A stretch of 64,000 nucleotides of DNA, taken from Capsulimonas corticalis (GTDB taxonomy: Bacteria > Armatimonadota > Armatimonadia > Armatimonadales > Capsulimonadaceae). The stretch is from contig NZ_AP025739.1 in NCBI RefSeq assembly GCF_003574315.2, positions 4,464,001-4,528,000 on the forward strand, given 5' to 3'. Under the pieces are notes generated by a model that saw only the letters and a program-made list of their open reading frames with translations, was not told the DNA's origin and did not search any database. Position 1 is the first letter of the stretch. Each line of letters opens with the position of its first letter. A program made the translations under genes and the position numbers. This document shows positions 63,930-64,000 of the stretch, in pieces.

Positions 63930-64000
63930 TCAGTCCGCCAGGTGCCGATCTCGGATCCCCAGCAGGTACAAAAGCGCGTCTAATCCCATCAGCGAGATGG
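63930..64000 (-). CDS. C-terminal end of a minus-strand gene (truncated by window)
   Basis: Reading leftward from the window end, one frame gives ISLMGLDALLYLLGIRDR then a TGA stop at 63932-63930. Composition looks coding (Leu-rich helix, GC third positions), but 23 residues are too few to identify. It would converge on the rel gene. Confidence 0.35.
   Translation of the reverse strand, partial: ISLMGLDALLYLLGIRDRHLAD

Overview
GC-rich bacterial chromosome segment, densely packed and built almost wholly of housekeeping and signalling genes. No phage, plasmid, transposase or CRISPR array is visible. The gene set (dxr/uppS isoprenoid genes, rseP, hfq, OmpR- and NarL-type two-component systems, leaderless and TTG-started genes, Gly-rich RRM protein, cNMP-domain/thioredoxin-reductase fusions) fits a free-living aerobic heterotroph. 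My best guess is Armatimonadota (Capsulimonas-like) or a neighbouring phylum. That is inference from gene style, not from a marker comparison.

Layout. 1-4914 (+): end of an SbcC/Rad50 ATPase, membrane protein, obg, proB, membrane protein, nadD. 4947-5609 (-): MgtC/SapB. 5943-14632 (-): translation/envelope operon rpsB-tsf-pyrH-frr-uppS-dxr-rseP-proS, with a MITE-like element where cdsA often sits. 15057-20408 (-): Gfo/Idh/MocA dehydrogenase, TauE/SafE permease and two tandem cNMP-fold/thioredoxin-reductase fusions. 20627-27087 (+): STAS protein, aminotransferase, rnc, MTA phosphorylase, sugar nucleotidyltransferase, galactokinase, and a glycosyltransferase-like protein resembling the N-terminal half of plant arabinokinase. 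27136-32212 (+): miaA, hfq, dapF, HAD phosphatase, GHMP kinase, hemB. 32240-37364: a PhoR/PhoB-like pair (-), then HTH protein, hydrolase and a NarL-type pair (+). 37485-40912: trxA, RRM protein, tRNA-Thr/Tyr/Thr, tuf, rpmG, tRNA-Trp. 41041-46998: lipoprotein, small genes, tRNA-Leu, lpd, secreted protein, ParB with a cysteine-rich tail. 47122-52367: a single-gene fusion of a ComEA-like HhH segment, a SEDS (FtsW/RodA) glycosyltransferase and a class B PBP transpeptidase, diverging over 18 bp from a LuxE-LuxC-like pair. 52558-64000: STAS/YtxH genes, Ser/Thr kinase, tRNA-Glu, type 4 UDG, TetR, LON-domain protein, lipB, TauE-like permease, prepilin, lipid kinase, RelA/SpoT.

The most unusual signals are the 1007-residue HhH-SEDS-PBP fusion; two divergent gene pairs (50146-50163 and 59142-59160) whose start codons are only 18-19 bp apart around a shared symmetric -10 box, implying leaderless transcripts both ways; an arabinokinase-like module split over two genes; duplicated cNMP/TrxR fusions lacking both the redox CxxC and the nucleotide-phosphate Arg; and two families of long palindromic repeats, one with a nearly invariant ~48-nt core, placed mostly at gene 3' ends.
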